NCBI RefSeq assembly: GCF_003337215.1
Contig: NZ_QPIG01000003.1
Coordinates: forward strand, 248,001-312,000
Source of the DNA: Oceanihabitans sediminis
GTDB lineage: Bacteria; Bacteroidota; Bacteroidia; Flavobacteriales; Flavobacteriaceae
DNA: 64,000 nt
Reading direction: 5' to 3'
Shown here: positions 33,113 through 40,908 of the stretch, in pieces
Layout: each line of letters begins with the position of its first letter
Position numbering within the stretch: position 1 is the stretch's first letter
Position numbers and translations under genes: made by a program
Notes under the pieces: model-generated
The model's input: only the letters and a program-made list of their open reading frames with translations
Database searches by the model: none
What the model was told of the DNA's origin: nothing

Positions 33113-33523
33113 TTATCGTAATCTATCAACAGATTTTACAAGATCTTCATCCTTTTTGATGGCCTTATTAGCTAACACTAATAATACGATAGAAATAATA
33201 GGTAGAAAAATCCCAATACCTTTCTCAGAAACATTTGTTTCTCCAGATAAATTTAGTGATTGATACACAAATAATCCTAGTAAAATAAAGTTTAATATGA
33301 TGTTAAGTCGTCCCAATACAAATTGCGACTTCCTATTTTTGAACATAAATATAGACACCAAAGATAATAATGCTGATCCTAAAAACAAGCCAAAATATAA
33401 CATATTATCTATTGCAAACACTAAGGTATCATTTTCTGTTGTCCATAAATTAAAGACAAAAGTTAACCCTGCAGAAACCCCTGCAGCCAATAAAAGATAT
33501 AAACTTTGAATACGTTGAATCAT
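33113..33523 (-). CDS. DUF4293 membrane protein
   Basis: This 136-residue protein has four hydrophobic helices and begins MIQRIQSLYLLLAAGVSAGL, the characteristic start of DUF4293 in Bacteroidetes. The C-terminus is charged (NKAIKKDEDLVKSVDRLR). It is conserved next to rho in this group as far as I recall. A perfect TATTTTTG box lies 23 bases upstream of its start. Its function is unknown. Confidence 0.87.
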   Translation of the reverse strand: MIQRIQSLYLLLAAGVSAGLTFVFNLWTTENDTLVFAIDNMLYFGLFLGSALLSLVSIFMFKNRKSQFVLGRLNIILNFILLGLFVYQSLNLSGETNVSEKGIGIFLPIISIVLLVLANKAIKKDEDLVKSVDRLR

Positions 33524-33545
33524 AACATTCTTTAAATATCGTGGA

Positions 33546-33553
33546 CAAAAATA
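33546..33553 (-). promoter_or_regulatory. -7 box TATTTTTG of the DUF4293 gene
   Basis: A perfect minus-strand TAnnTTTG box lies 22 bases before the ATG at 33523. Confidence 0.55.
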
Positions 33554-33650
33554 AGAGTTTCTTTTTAAAATTTAGTGCAAAAAAATAAAATAAAGTTGTA
33601 ATATTGCATTATCATCACATAACAAGCACAGTTATACCTTGTTAATGTAA

Positions 33651-33683
33651 TTCTTCAGAATAAAATCTATTTCTTCGGAATAA
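33651..33683. repeat. tandem TTCTTCRGAATAA repeats upstream of rho
   Basis: TTCTTCAGAATAA (33651-33663) and TTCTTCGGAATAA (33671-33683) repeat with a 20-base period, about two helical turns, just upstream of a TATATTTA box and the rho start at 33723. Each core is itself nearly palindromic (TTCYTCRGAA-like). This could be a regulatory site. Confidence 0.4.
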
Positions 33684-33722
33684 TTCAAATTCTATATTTA
33701 AACAAATATACCCTTCAACCGA

Positions 33723-35390
33723 ATGTTTGAAATCACACAATTAAAAGAAATGAAGCTTCCTGAGTTACAGGAATTAGCTAAAACATTGAATGTACCAAAA
33801 TATCGTACACTTAAAAAATTAGATTTAGTATACCAAATACTAGATTACCAAGCTGCAAACCCAAAGGCAGTAAAAGCTGTTGCTGAAACAGTAGAAAAAC
33901 CTACAGAAAAAGCTCCTCCAAAAGAAAAGGCAGCTCAAAAAAAACCAAGGCAAAGAGTACAAAAGCCAGTAGCAGCTAAAACTGCTCCGCAAGCAACTCA
34001 ACAAAAGGAAGAAACGGTTACTACAGAAAAAAATGTAGAAAGTAAGCCGAAACAGCACCCAAAGCCTCAAGCTAAAAAAGAACCTGTACAAAAGAAACAA
34101 GCAGAAAAACCTGTTTCTAAAGATAAAACCGACAATTCTAAGGATAAAGACGGTAATCAAAATAAAAAACCACAGCACAAAAATCAGAATCAGAATAAAA
34201 AAACCGGGAATAACGGAAACAAAGACAACGGTAACAAGGATAACAGAAACCGTTACAGAGAACCTGATTTTGAATTTGATGCCATTATAGAAAGCGAAGG
34301 GGTTCTAGACATCATGCAAGATGGATACGGATTCTTACGCTCCTCAGACTATAACTACTTATCTTCTCCAGACGACATTTATGTATCACAATCACAAATC
34401 CGTTTGTTTGGTTTAAAAACAGGAGATACTGTTTTAGGACATATTAGACCTCCAAAAGAAGGAGAAAAATATTTCCCTTTAATTAAAGTAAATAAAATAA
34501 ATGGTCAAGATCCAAATGTAGTAAGAGACAGAGTTTCTTTTGAACATTTAACACCTTTATTCCCTCAAGAAAAATTCAATCTTGCTGGTAGACAAAGTAC
34601 TATTTCAACTCGTATCATGGACTTGTTTGCTCCTATAGGAAAAGGACAACGTGGTATGATTGTTTCGCAACCAAAAACGGGTAAAACCATGTTGCTTAAG
34701 GATGTTGCCAATGCCATTGCAGCAAACCATCCAGAAGTATATCAAATGATTTTACTTATTGATGAAAGACCAGAGGAAGTAACAGATATGCAACGTAATG
34801 TTCGCGGTGAAGTTGTTGCCTCTACTTTTGATAAAGAAGCACACGAGCACGTAAAGATTGCTAATATTGTTTTAGAAAAAGCAAAACGATTAGTAGAATG
34901 CGGACACGATGTAGTAATTCTTTTAGATTCTATTACTCGTTTAGCAAGAGCTTATAACACAGTACAACCTGCTTCAGGAAAAATACTTTCTGGAGGTGTA
35001 GATGCAAATGCTTTACATAAACCAAAACGTTTCTTTGGTGCTGCACGTAATATTGAAAATGGTGGATCCTTAACTATTATTGCAACTGCATTAACAGAAA
35101 CTGGATCTAAAATGGACGAAGTTATTTTTGAAGAATTTAAAGGAACAGGTAATATGGAATTACAGTTAGATAGAAAAATATCTAATAGAAGAATATTCCC
35201 TGCTATTGATCTTACTTCTTCTAGTACACGTCGTGATGATATTCTATTAGATGATAACACTATTCAAAGAATGTGGGTTATGCGTAAATACCTTGCCGAT
35301 ATGAATCCAGTAGAAGCTATGGAATTTATCAACGAAAGGTTTAAGCAAACTAGAAATAACGAAGAGTTTTTAATTTCTATGAATGGTTAA
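33723..35390 (+). CDS. rho: transcription termination factor Rho with long disordered insert
   Basis: Rho is the hexameric RNA helicase that ends transcription. The 555-residue protein starts with a Rho-N helical domain (about 1-45) and continues with a Lys/Gln/Asn/Pro-rich low-complexity insert (about 48-182). The RNA-binding domain follows ([23 protein letters not shown]), then the RecA-like motor with Walker A PKTGKT (Lys321), Walker [17 protein letters not shown] and the Q/R-loop segment [18 protein letters not shown]. Such inserts are known in Bacteroidetes Rho. Tandem repeats upstream may serve autoregulation. Confidence 0.96.
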   Translation: MFEITQLKEMKLPELQELAKTLNVPKYRTLKKLDLVYQILDYQAANPKAVKAVAETVEKPTEKAPPKEKAAQKKPRQRVQKPVAAKTAPQATQQKEETVTTEKNVESKPKQHPKPQAKKEPVQKKQAEKPVSKDKTDNSKDKDGNQNKKPQHKNQNQNKKTGNNGNKDNGNKDNRNRYREPDFEFDAIIESEGVLDIMQDGYGFLRSSDYNYLSSPDDIYVSQSQIRLFGLKTGDTVLGHIRPPKEGEKYFPLIKVNKINGQDPNVVRDRVSFEHLTPLFPQEKFNLAGRQSTISTRIMDLFAPIGKGQRGMIVSQPKTGKTMLLKDVANAIAANHPEVYQMILLIDERPEEVTDMQRNVRGEVVASTFDKEAHEHVKIANIVLEKAKRLVECGHDVVILLDSITRLARAYNTVQPASGKILSGGVDANALHKPKRFFGAARNIENGGSLTIIATALTETGSKMDEVIFEEFKGTGNMELQLDRKISNRRIFPAIDLTSSSTRRDDILLDDNTIQRMWVMRKYLADMNPVEAMEFINERFKQTRNNEEFLISMNG

Positions 35391-35408
35391 CACCATTTAT
35401 TTATTAAA

Positions 35409-35450
35409 AAAAACAAAAAAGCCTTGAGAAATCAAGGCTTTTTTGTTTTT
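35409..35450 (+). terminator. Rho-independent terminator of rho
   Basis: GCCTTGA (35421-35427) pairs with TCAAGGC (35432-35438), extended by A/T flanks, and is followed by a long T run. Confidence 0.85.
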
Positions 35451-35692
35451 ATAATTTATGTAAAGCACTGACTCTTTTATACATTTTACACGAATCTATA
35501 TAAAGATCCAGAACAAGGCTAACGAAACCTATAGTAGATTATTTACCTTCTAAAGATACTTTATAGTCCTCACCATCCCTACGTTGCATATTATTGCACT
35601 CTACCGTTGCTATAACCACAGCTTCTTAAAAGCTTCTAAGTTTTATAGAATACAGAAAGATGTCATTTTCTTAAACAAAGTAGGAAAAGTAT
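35451..35692. other. intergenic region between rho and rpsT
   Basis: About 240 bases lie between the two convergent terminators. On the minus strand 35539-35625 is open for 28 codons (ending YKVSLEGK then stop) with somewhat protein-like composition, but it has no start and is too short to call. I see no RNA structure or mobile element here. Confidence 0.5.
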
Positions 35693-35727
35693 AAAACAAA
35701 AAAAAGCTTCTCTACCGAGAAGCTTTT
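35693..35727 (-). terminator. terminator of rpsT
   Basis: A perfect 11-bp stem AAAAGCTTCTC (35702-35712) with 35717-35727, with an A run upstream giving a minus-strand U tail. Confidence 0.85.
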
Positions 35728-35748
35728 GTAATTTTTATGTTATGCTTA

Positions 35749-36000
35749 TTAAAGAGCAGCTACATGCTTAGCTAAACCAGATTTAAGGTTTGCAGCTTTG
35801 TTTGCATGAATAACGTTTTTTTTAGCTAATTTATCTAACATAGATACAACTGAAGGAAATAAAACTTCCGCTTCATTCTTATCAGTTAACTCACGTAATT
35901 TTTTAATAGCATTACGAGTAGTTCTGTGCTGATATCTATTTCTTAAACGCTTAGTTTCGTTACTTCTAATTCTCTTTAACGCTGACTTATGATTTGCCAT
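35749..36000 (-). CDS. rpsT: 30S ribosomal protein S20
   Basis: S20 is a small basic 16S rRNA-binding protein. The 83-residue sequence [21 protein letters not shown]... with the C-terminal helix [17 protein letters not shown] is unmistakable. It begins 29 bases downstream of tRNA-Glu on the same strand with no terminator between, so the two are probably made as one transcript from the tRNA promoters. A strong terminator follows at 35693. Confidence 0.96.
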   Translation of the reverse strand: MANHKSALKRIRSNETKRLRNRYQHRTTRNAIKKLRELTDKNEAEVLFPSVVSMLDKLAKKNVIHANKAANLKSGLAKHVAAL

Positions 36001-36029
36001 TAGTTCCTTTTCTTATTATTAAAAATATG

Positions 36030-36101
36030 TAGCCCGTAGGGGAATCGAACCCCTCTTACCAGGATGAAAACCTGGCGTCCTAGCCGATAGACGAACGGGC
36101 C
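36030..36101 (-). tRNA. tRNA-Glu(UUC)
   Basis: The cloverleaf has acceptor GGCCCGT/ACGGGCT (first pair G-U), D arm GTCTATCGGCTAGGAC, anticodon stem CCAGG/CCTGG with loop TTTTCAT (anticodon TTC) and T arm GAGGGGTTCGATTCCCCT. The CCA end is not encoded. Two consensus promoters lie upstream and rpsT follows directly. Confidence 0.95.
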
Positions 36102-36119
36102 ATTTTGTTTTTGAGATTG

Positions 36120-36151
36120 CAAATATAAAACTTGTTTTATAACCTTGCAAA
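36120..36151 (-). promoter_or_regulatory. proximal promoter of tRNA-Glu-rpsT (TTTG-N20-TATATTTG)
   Basis: Minus-strand -7 box TATATTTG (36120-36127) has a TTTG box 20 bases upstream (36148-36151). It lies 19 bases before the tRNA 5' end. Confidence 0.75.
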
Positions 36152-36217
36152 CATTTTTTAAATATTTTTCAATATTTTTTTATTTCAAAATAACTCTCAA
36201 TGTTTCCATTGCGGTTG

Positions 36218-36247
36218 CAAATATACAACTGTTTTTTAATGTTGCAA
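36218..36247 (-). promoter_or_regulatory. distal promoter of tRNA-Glu-rpsT (TTG-N19-TATATTTG)
   Basis: A second minus-strand TATATTTG (36218-36225) lies 98 bases upstream of the first, with TTG 19 bases further upstream. Tandem promoters suit a tRNA/ribosomal-protein transcript. Confidence 0.65.
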
Positions 36248-36280
36248 TACTAAAACAAAATATTTTTAAAAAAATTTTAA

Positions 36281-37759
36281 TTAATACGCCTTCGCGAACA
36301 ATACTCTACGATTAGAAGGCTTACCTGTGTAAACACAAACCCCATTTTCTTCTTTAGAATCCTCTGGAATACAACGAATTGTAGCCTTAGTTAATTCTTT
36401 GATCTTTTCTTCTGTTTCAGCAGTTCCATCCCAGTGAGCGGAAACAAAACCTCCTTTATTTTCTATTGTACTTTTAAAATCTTCAAAATTATCCACTTCT
36501 GTGATATGAGAATCTCTAAAATCTAGCGCTTTTTTGTATAAATTATTCTGTATTTCCTCTAAAAGATTCTCTACCGTACTTGTTAAAATATCTAAAGCAA
36601 CAGTTTGTTTTGTTTTTAAATCTCTTCTAGCAATCTCTACGGTTCCGTTTTCCAGATCTTTTGGTCCAATTGCTATACGAAGTGGAACACCTTGTAACTC
36701 GTGTTGTGCAAACTTAGCTCCTGGTCTGTGCGTATCTCTATTATCGTACTTCACAGAAACACCCTTTACATTTAAATCCTTTTTAATAAGGTTGGCAATC
36801 TTACTTATTTCTTCAAATTGCTCTTCTGTTTTATATATAGGTACAATTACTACTTGGTTTGGTGCTAAGCTTGGAGGTAAAACTAAACCTTCATCATCAC
36901 TATGTGTCATGATCAGTGCTCCCATTAAACGAGTAGATACTCCCCATGAAGTTGCCCAAACATAATCTTGCTTACCTTCTTTAGATGTAAACTTCACATC
37001 AAAAGCTTTAGCAAAGTTCTGACCTAAAAAGTGAGAAGTTCCTGCTTGTAATGCTTTTCCGTCTTGCATTAATGCTTCAATACAATAGGTTTCATCTGCA
37101 CCTGCAAAACGCTCGCTTTCTGTTTTAACTCCTTTTACCACTGGAATTGCCATAAAGTTTTCTGCAAAAGTTGCATAAACATTATTCATTAACTGCGCTT
37201 CTTTTAATGCTTCCTCCTTAGTAGCATGAGCTGTATGCCCTTCTTGCCATAAAAATTCTGCCGTACGTAAAAATAAACGGGTACGCATTTCCCAACGAAC
37301 AACATTCGCCCATTGGTTAATTAATAGTGGTAAATCTCTATAAGATTGAATCCATCCTTTATAGGTATTCCAAATAATAGCTTCACTAGTTGGTCTTACT
37401 ATTAATTCTTCTTCTAGTTTTGCTTCAGGATCTACACGAAGTTTTCCAGGCTTATCAGGATCATTTTGTAGTCTATAATGTGTAACAATAGCACATTCTT
37501 TAGCAAATCCTTCGGCATTTTTCTCTTCTGCTTCAAATAAACTTTTGGGTACAAATAGCGGGAAATAAGCATTTTGATGACCGGTTTCCTTAAACATCTT
37601 ATCTAGTTCTGCTTGCATTTTTTCCCATATCGCATAACCATAAGGTTTAATAACCATACAACCACGAACTGCAGAATTTTCTGCTAAATCAGCCTTAACA
37701 ACCAATTCGTTATACCATTTCGAATAATCATCGGCTCTACTTGTTAGTTTTTTACTCAT
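36281..37759 (-). CDS. proS: prolyl-tRNA synthetase, archaeal/eukaryotic type (ProS-3)
   Basis: This class II synthetase charges tRNA-Pro. The 492-residue protein lacks the bacterial editing insert and has the archaeal-type C-terminal extension ending in Tyr ([10 protein letters not shown]). Class II motifs include [44 protein letters not shown], the motif-2 segment [25 protein letters not shown] and the Pro-pocket [14 protein letters not shown]. This type is usual in Bacteroidetes. It is divergent from the lipoprotein gene at 37861. Confidence 0.95.
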   Translation of the reverse strand: MSKKLTSRADDYSKWYNELVVKADLAENSAVRGCMVIKPYGYAIWEKMQAELDKMFKETGHQNAYFPLFVPKSLFEAEEKNAEGFAKECAIVTHYRLQNDPDKPGKLRVDPEAKLEEELIVRPTSEAIIWNTYKGWIQSYRDLPLLINQWANVVRWEMRTRLFLRTAEFLWQEGHTAHATKEEALKEAQLMNNVYATFAENFMAIPVVKGVKTESERFAGADETYCIEALMQDGKALQAGTSHFLGQNFAKAFDVKFTSKEGKQDYVWATSWGVSTRLMGALIMTHSDDEGLVLPPSLAPNQVVIVPIYKTEEQFEEISKIANLIKKDLNVKGVSVKYDNRDTHRPGAKFAQHELQGVPLRIAIGPKDLENGTVEIARRDLKTKQTVALDILTSTVENLLEEIQNNLYKKALDFRDSHITEVDNFEDFKSTIENKGGFVSAHWDGTAETEEKIKELTKATIRCIPEDSKEENGVCVYTGKPSNRRVLFAKAY

Positions 37760-37823
37760 ATACAGGGTTTTGGCACAAATATTGTGACTATGTTAAATAA
37801 TAGAATAGTTCAGCAAAACTAAC

Positions 37824-37846
37824 TATTTTTGTATTGTTCAACAATA
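37824..37846 (+). promoter_or_regulatory. -7 box TATTTTTG and start-site palindrome for the Tyr/Gly-rich lipoprotein
   Basis: TATTTTTG (37824-37831) is a perfect TAnnTTTG box. The predicted transcription start falls within the palindrome TATTGTTCAACAATA (37832-37846), which may be an operator or a 5' hairpin. This placement excludes a translation start at 37834 and supports 37861. Confidence 0.55.
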
Positions 37847-37860
37847 AAAACTTAATAGAT

Positions 37861-38889
37861 ATGCAATTAAATAAATACATAAAAAAACAAATGCCCACAA
37901 TAGCTGTATTAGCTATAGCTTTTGTTTTTTCGTCATGTGGTTCATACCAATATGTTAGCGAAGATAACGATGGAATATATGGCTCTACAGGAACAACTGT
38001 TGAACAAACTGATGCAGATGTTGCACAAAACAACAATTCATACTACAAAAACTACTTTCAAGAGAAAGCTTCAGAATATGATTATATAACGGAAGAGGAA
38101 GAAAACGAAGTTTTTACAGATGTAGATTCTTATGAAGGTAATTATGCTGAACAACAAAACAGAGAGCAACAATCTTATGCTGGTTGGGGACAAAACAACA
38201 GTAATATAACTGTTAATGTATACTCAAACTACGGATGGGGATACAATAACTTATGGTACAGACCTTACGGATATTATCACCACTCCCCTTACTGGTATAA
38301 TACTTGGGGTTATGGTGGATATTACCACTCTCCTTTCTGGGCTAGTCCTTATTACCCTTATTATGGTTACGGATACGGATACCATCACCCTTATTACAAT
38401 GGATACTATGGGTATAACGGATATTATGGTGGTTACGGCATATCCTACCATAACTCTAGAAGAGGAACTACTTTATACAGACCTAATAGTGTAATCACCG
38501 GTAGAGGAAACACAGTAAGACCTAGAGTAAACTCAAGTACTAGACCAAGAGTTAACAGTACTACTACATCCCCTAGACCTAGAACAAATACTACAACTTC
38601 GCCTAGACCGAGAGTAAATAACAATACTACTTCGCCTAGACCTAGAACAAATACCACGACAACACCAAGGCCACGAGTAAACAATAACACAACTAAGCCT
38701 AGAACTAATACAACAACACCTAGACCTAGAACAAACACAACTACTACACCTAGGCCTAGAACAAATACAACAACTACTCCTAGACCAAGAAGCAGTAGTA
38801 ATATTTCAACAAGACCTAGAAGCAGTAATTTTTCTAGCCCTTCTAGAAGTAGAGGTTCTTCTAGATCAAGTTCTAGAGGAAGAGGATAA
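37861..38889 (+). CDS. surface lipoprotein, Tyr/Gly-rich with Pro-Arg-Thr-Asn repeats
   Basis: This 342-residue lipoprotein has start ATG at 37861, signal MQLNKYIKKQMPTIAVLAIAFVFSSC and lipobox Cys26. After an acidic segment (about 30-100) comes a Tyr/Trp/Gly/His-rich stretch (about 110-200) and then roughly eight copies of a basic PRPR(T/V)N-T/N-T repeat (about 212-315), ending in Ser/Arg. There is no catalytic motif. It is probably an outer-membrane or cell-surface protein that could bind polyanions such as extracellular DNA or polysaccharide, which is inferred from composition only. Confidence 0.8.
   Translation: MQLNKYIKKQMPTIAVLAIAFVFSSCGSYQYVSEDNDGIYGSTGTTVEQTDADVAQNNNSYYKNYFQEKASEYDYITEEEENEVFTDVDSYEGNYAEQQNREQQSYAGWGQNNSNITVNVYSNYGWGYNNLWYRPYGYYHHSPYWYNTWGYGGYYHSPFWASPYYPYYGYGYGYHHPYYNGYYGYNGYYGGYGISYHNSRRGTTLYRPNSVITGRGNTVRPRVNSSTRPRVNSTTTSPRPRTNTTTSPRPRVNNNTTSPRPRTNTTTTPRPRVNNNTTKPRTNTTTPRPRTNTTTTPRPRTNTTTTPRPRSSSNISTRPRSSNFSSPSRSRGSSRSSSRGRG
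38521..38800 (+). repeat. tandem coding repeats for PRPRTNT-type units
   Basis: These are imperfect direct repeats of about 36-39 bases inside the lipoprotein gene, each around a CCTAGACCTAGAACAAAT-like core. They are a candidate for length variation by slippage or recombination. Confidence 0.65.
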
Positions 38890-38905
38890 AATAAACACAA
38901 CATTT

Positions 38906-38955
38906 AAACGAGCTAACTAACCAGAACCAATCAAGGTATTAGCTCGTTTTATTTT
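38906..38955 (+). terminator. terminator-like hairpin with long loop after the lipoprotein gene
   Basis: A perfect 11-bp stem AAACGAGCTAA (38906-38916) with 38939-38949 encloses a 22-base loop containing CTAACCAGAACCAATC. A T-rich tail follows. It lies 20 bases before the next start codon, so it may also act as a leader element of the barrel gene. Confidence 0.6.
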
Positions 38956-38974
38956 AAATAAACATACTAATTAT

Positions 38975-40489
38975 ATGAAAAAAGGAATCTTATTTTGCAT
39001 CGGTGTATTAGCCATATCATTCGCTAATGGACAAGACCTTACAGATGCTGTACGTTATTCTAAGGATGATATTCAAGGAACAGCAAGATACAGAGCTTTA
39101 AGTGGTGCATTTGGTGCTCTTGGAGGTGATTTGAGTGCTATTGCAATAAACCCTGCTGGTTCTTCTGTATTTACAGAAAGTAATTTCACTATAAGCTTAA
39201 CGAATTTAAACAGCAAAAAAGATGTTCTGTATAAGAACGGCTTAAATAACGCGTCTAACTCTAATCTAGACCTAAGTCAGGTTGGTGCTGCTTTTGTTTT
39301 TAGAAATAGAAACACAAATTCTAATTGGAAAAAATTCACATTAGGAATATCTTATAATAAAGTAGATGATTATAACTCCGATTGGTTAGCTTACGGAACA
39401 AATCAAAAGTCTATTAAAGATTATTTCTGGGCAAATGCAAATGGTTTACGATTAGATGAAATTTCTAGATTTGAAGGAGAATCTTATGCTGATGCATATA
39501 GCGCAATTGGAAGCTTATATGGTGACCAAAACCAACAAGCCTTTTTAGGTTACGAGTCTTTTATTTTAGAACCGGATACTTACGACGATTCAAACACAAT
39601 ATATACTACTAATATTGCAGACGGAGACTTTTACCAAGAATACTCTTATGCAGCGACAGGGTACAACGGAAAATTCACGATCAATGCTTCTACACAATAT
39701 GGTGACAACCTATTTTTAGGAATGAATCTTAATACCCACTTTATAAATTACGAGCGTTCTACACACCTATATGAAGAAAACAATAATACTGGGTCTTTTG
39801 TAAATGAAGTTGCTTTTAGAAATAATTTAAGCACCATAGGTACTGGAGTCTCCTTACAATTTGGAGGTATTTTAAAAATTGAAGAACAACTAAGAGTCGG
39901 ACTTTCTTACGATACACCAACATGGTATACTATTGAAGAAGAAACAAGCCAAGCTATTAAAACTAGAAGCTATGATGACGCTACTTACAATACCGATATA
40001 AACCCTAGAGTTATAAACATCTACCCACAGTACAAACTACAAACCCCTGGTAAATTCACAGGTAGTATTGCTTATGTATTTGGGTTACGTGGACTAATAA
40101 GTTTTGATTATTCTTTAAAAGACTATGGCAATACAAAGTTTAAACCAACATCTAGTTCTTATTACAGCTACCTTAATAACAAAGCAAGCGATGAGCTAGC
40201 TGCTGCAGCTACATATAAAATTGGTGGAGAATACAGAATCAAACAATTAAGCTTAAGAGGTGGTTACCGAATGGAAGAAAGCCCATACAAAGATGGCGAA
40301 ACTGTTGGTGATTTAAACGGTTACTCTTTGGGATTAGGGTATAATTTCGGAAATTTAAAATTAGACCTAACCTTCGATCAATTTGAAAGAAAAACAAACT
40401 ACCAACTTTACCAAGTTGGATTAACAGATGCCGCTAACTTAGACAATAAAAGCTCTAACTTAACTTTATCTGTTACTTTTAATATGTAA
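38975..40489 (+). CDS. outer-membrane transport protein, OmpP1/FadL/TodX-like
   Basis: This 504-residue outer-membrane beta-barrel has signal MKKGILFCIGVLAISFANGQ. The N-terminal ARYRALSGAFGALGGDLSAIAINPAGSSVF is the FadL-family hatch region. The remainder is alternating beta strands and the protein ends with the aromatic-terminated strand LTLSVTFNM. Members take up hydrophobic compounds; in Bacteroidetes they are sometimes labelled hemin receptors without proof. It follows the Tyr/Gly-rich lipoprotein on the same strand. Confidence 0.87.
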   Translation: MKKGILFCIGVLAISFANGQDLTDAVRYSKDDIQGTARYRALSGAFGALGGDLSAIAINPAGSSVFTESNFTISLTNLNSKKDVLYKNGLNNASNSNLDLSQVGAAFVFRNRNTNSNWKKFTLGISYNKVDDYNSDWLAYGTNQKSIKDYFWANANGLRLDEISRFEGESYADAYSAIGSLYGDQNQQAFLGYESFILEPDTYDDSNTIYTTNIADGDFYQEYSYAATGYNGKFTINASTQYGDNLFLGMNLNTHFINYERSTHLYEENNNTGSFVNEVAFRNNLSTIGTGVSLQFGGILKIEEQLRVGLSYDTPTWYTIEEETSQAIKTRSYDDATYNTDINPRVINIYPQYKLQTPGKFTGSIAYVFGLRGLISFDYSLKDYGNTKFKPTSSSYYSYLNNKASDELAAAATYKIGGEYRIKQLSLRGGYRMEESPYKDGETVGDLNGYSLGLGYNFGNLKLDLTFDQFERKTNYQLYQVGLTDAANLDNKSSNLTLSVTFNM

Positions 40490-40514
40490 AAAATACATCT
40501 TAATACACAATCAT

Positions 40515-40550
40515 AAAACTCAGACTATAAACGTCTGAGTTTTTTTTACA
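40515..40550 (+). terminator. terminator of the OmpP1/FadL-like gene
   Basis: An 11-bp perfect stem AAAACTCAGAC (40515-40525) with 40533-40543 is followed by a T run. Confidence 0.85.
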
Positions 40551-40850
40551 TTAATGTTTATGAATACTATCTACTGAAAGCTATAAAACAAACACTCTTT
40601 AAGCAGTTTCACACTTGATATTAAACAACAGTCCCTAACAATAGTCAAACAGAAACCTTAATAGAAACAACAAATCATAGAAACAACCTCAGCAAAAGAA
40701 AACATAACACATAGGCTTTTAAAACAGTAAGCTTGCTCTACTTTAAACATTCACTTACAACATAAGAAAGAAATAGCACGACTAATTTTAATACCCTATG
40801 ATAATTCCATTATCAAATTATTATACTCCAACAAATCACAGTCCTTATAA
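40551..40850. other. intergenic spacer without a recognisable gene
   Basis: About 300 AT-rich bases lie between two convergent terminators. No open frame of useful length, tRNA or mobile sequence is seen on either strand. Confidence 0.6.
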
Positions 40851-40888
40851 AACAAAAAACTCAGATACTTAAAGTATCTGAGTTTTTA
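40851..40888 (-). terminator. terminator of the large T9SS surface protein gene
   Basis: The stem AAAAACTCAGATAC with GTATCTGAGTTTTT (about 40856-40887) has T runs in both directions and lies just downstream of the minus-strand gene ending at 40909. The outer arm sequence copies that of the terminator at 40515. Confidence 0.8.
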
Positions 40889-40908
40889 TCTATGGAATAA
40901 TATTTAAA

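Noticed and set aside
33840-34178. Phe/Leu/Arg-rich minus-strand frame of 112 codons
   Set aside because: It is the shadow of the Lys/Gln/Asn-rich insert of Rho; biased codons of low-complexity sequence keep the other strand open.
35539-35625. Minus-strand 28-codon frame ending YKVSLEGK
   Set aside because: Too short, no start codon, and a stop directly precedes it; not enough to call a relic gene.
38445-38903. Leu/Val/Gly-repeat minus-strand frame of 152 codons
   Set aside because: It is the antisense of the PRPRTNT repeats in the lipoprotein gene, open only because of composition.
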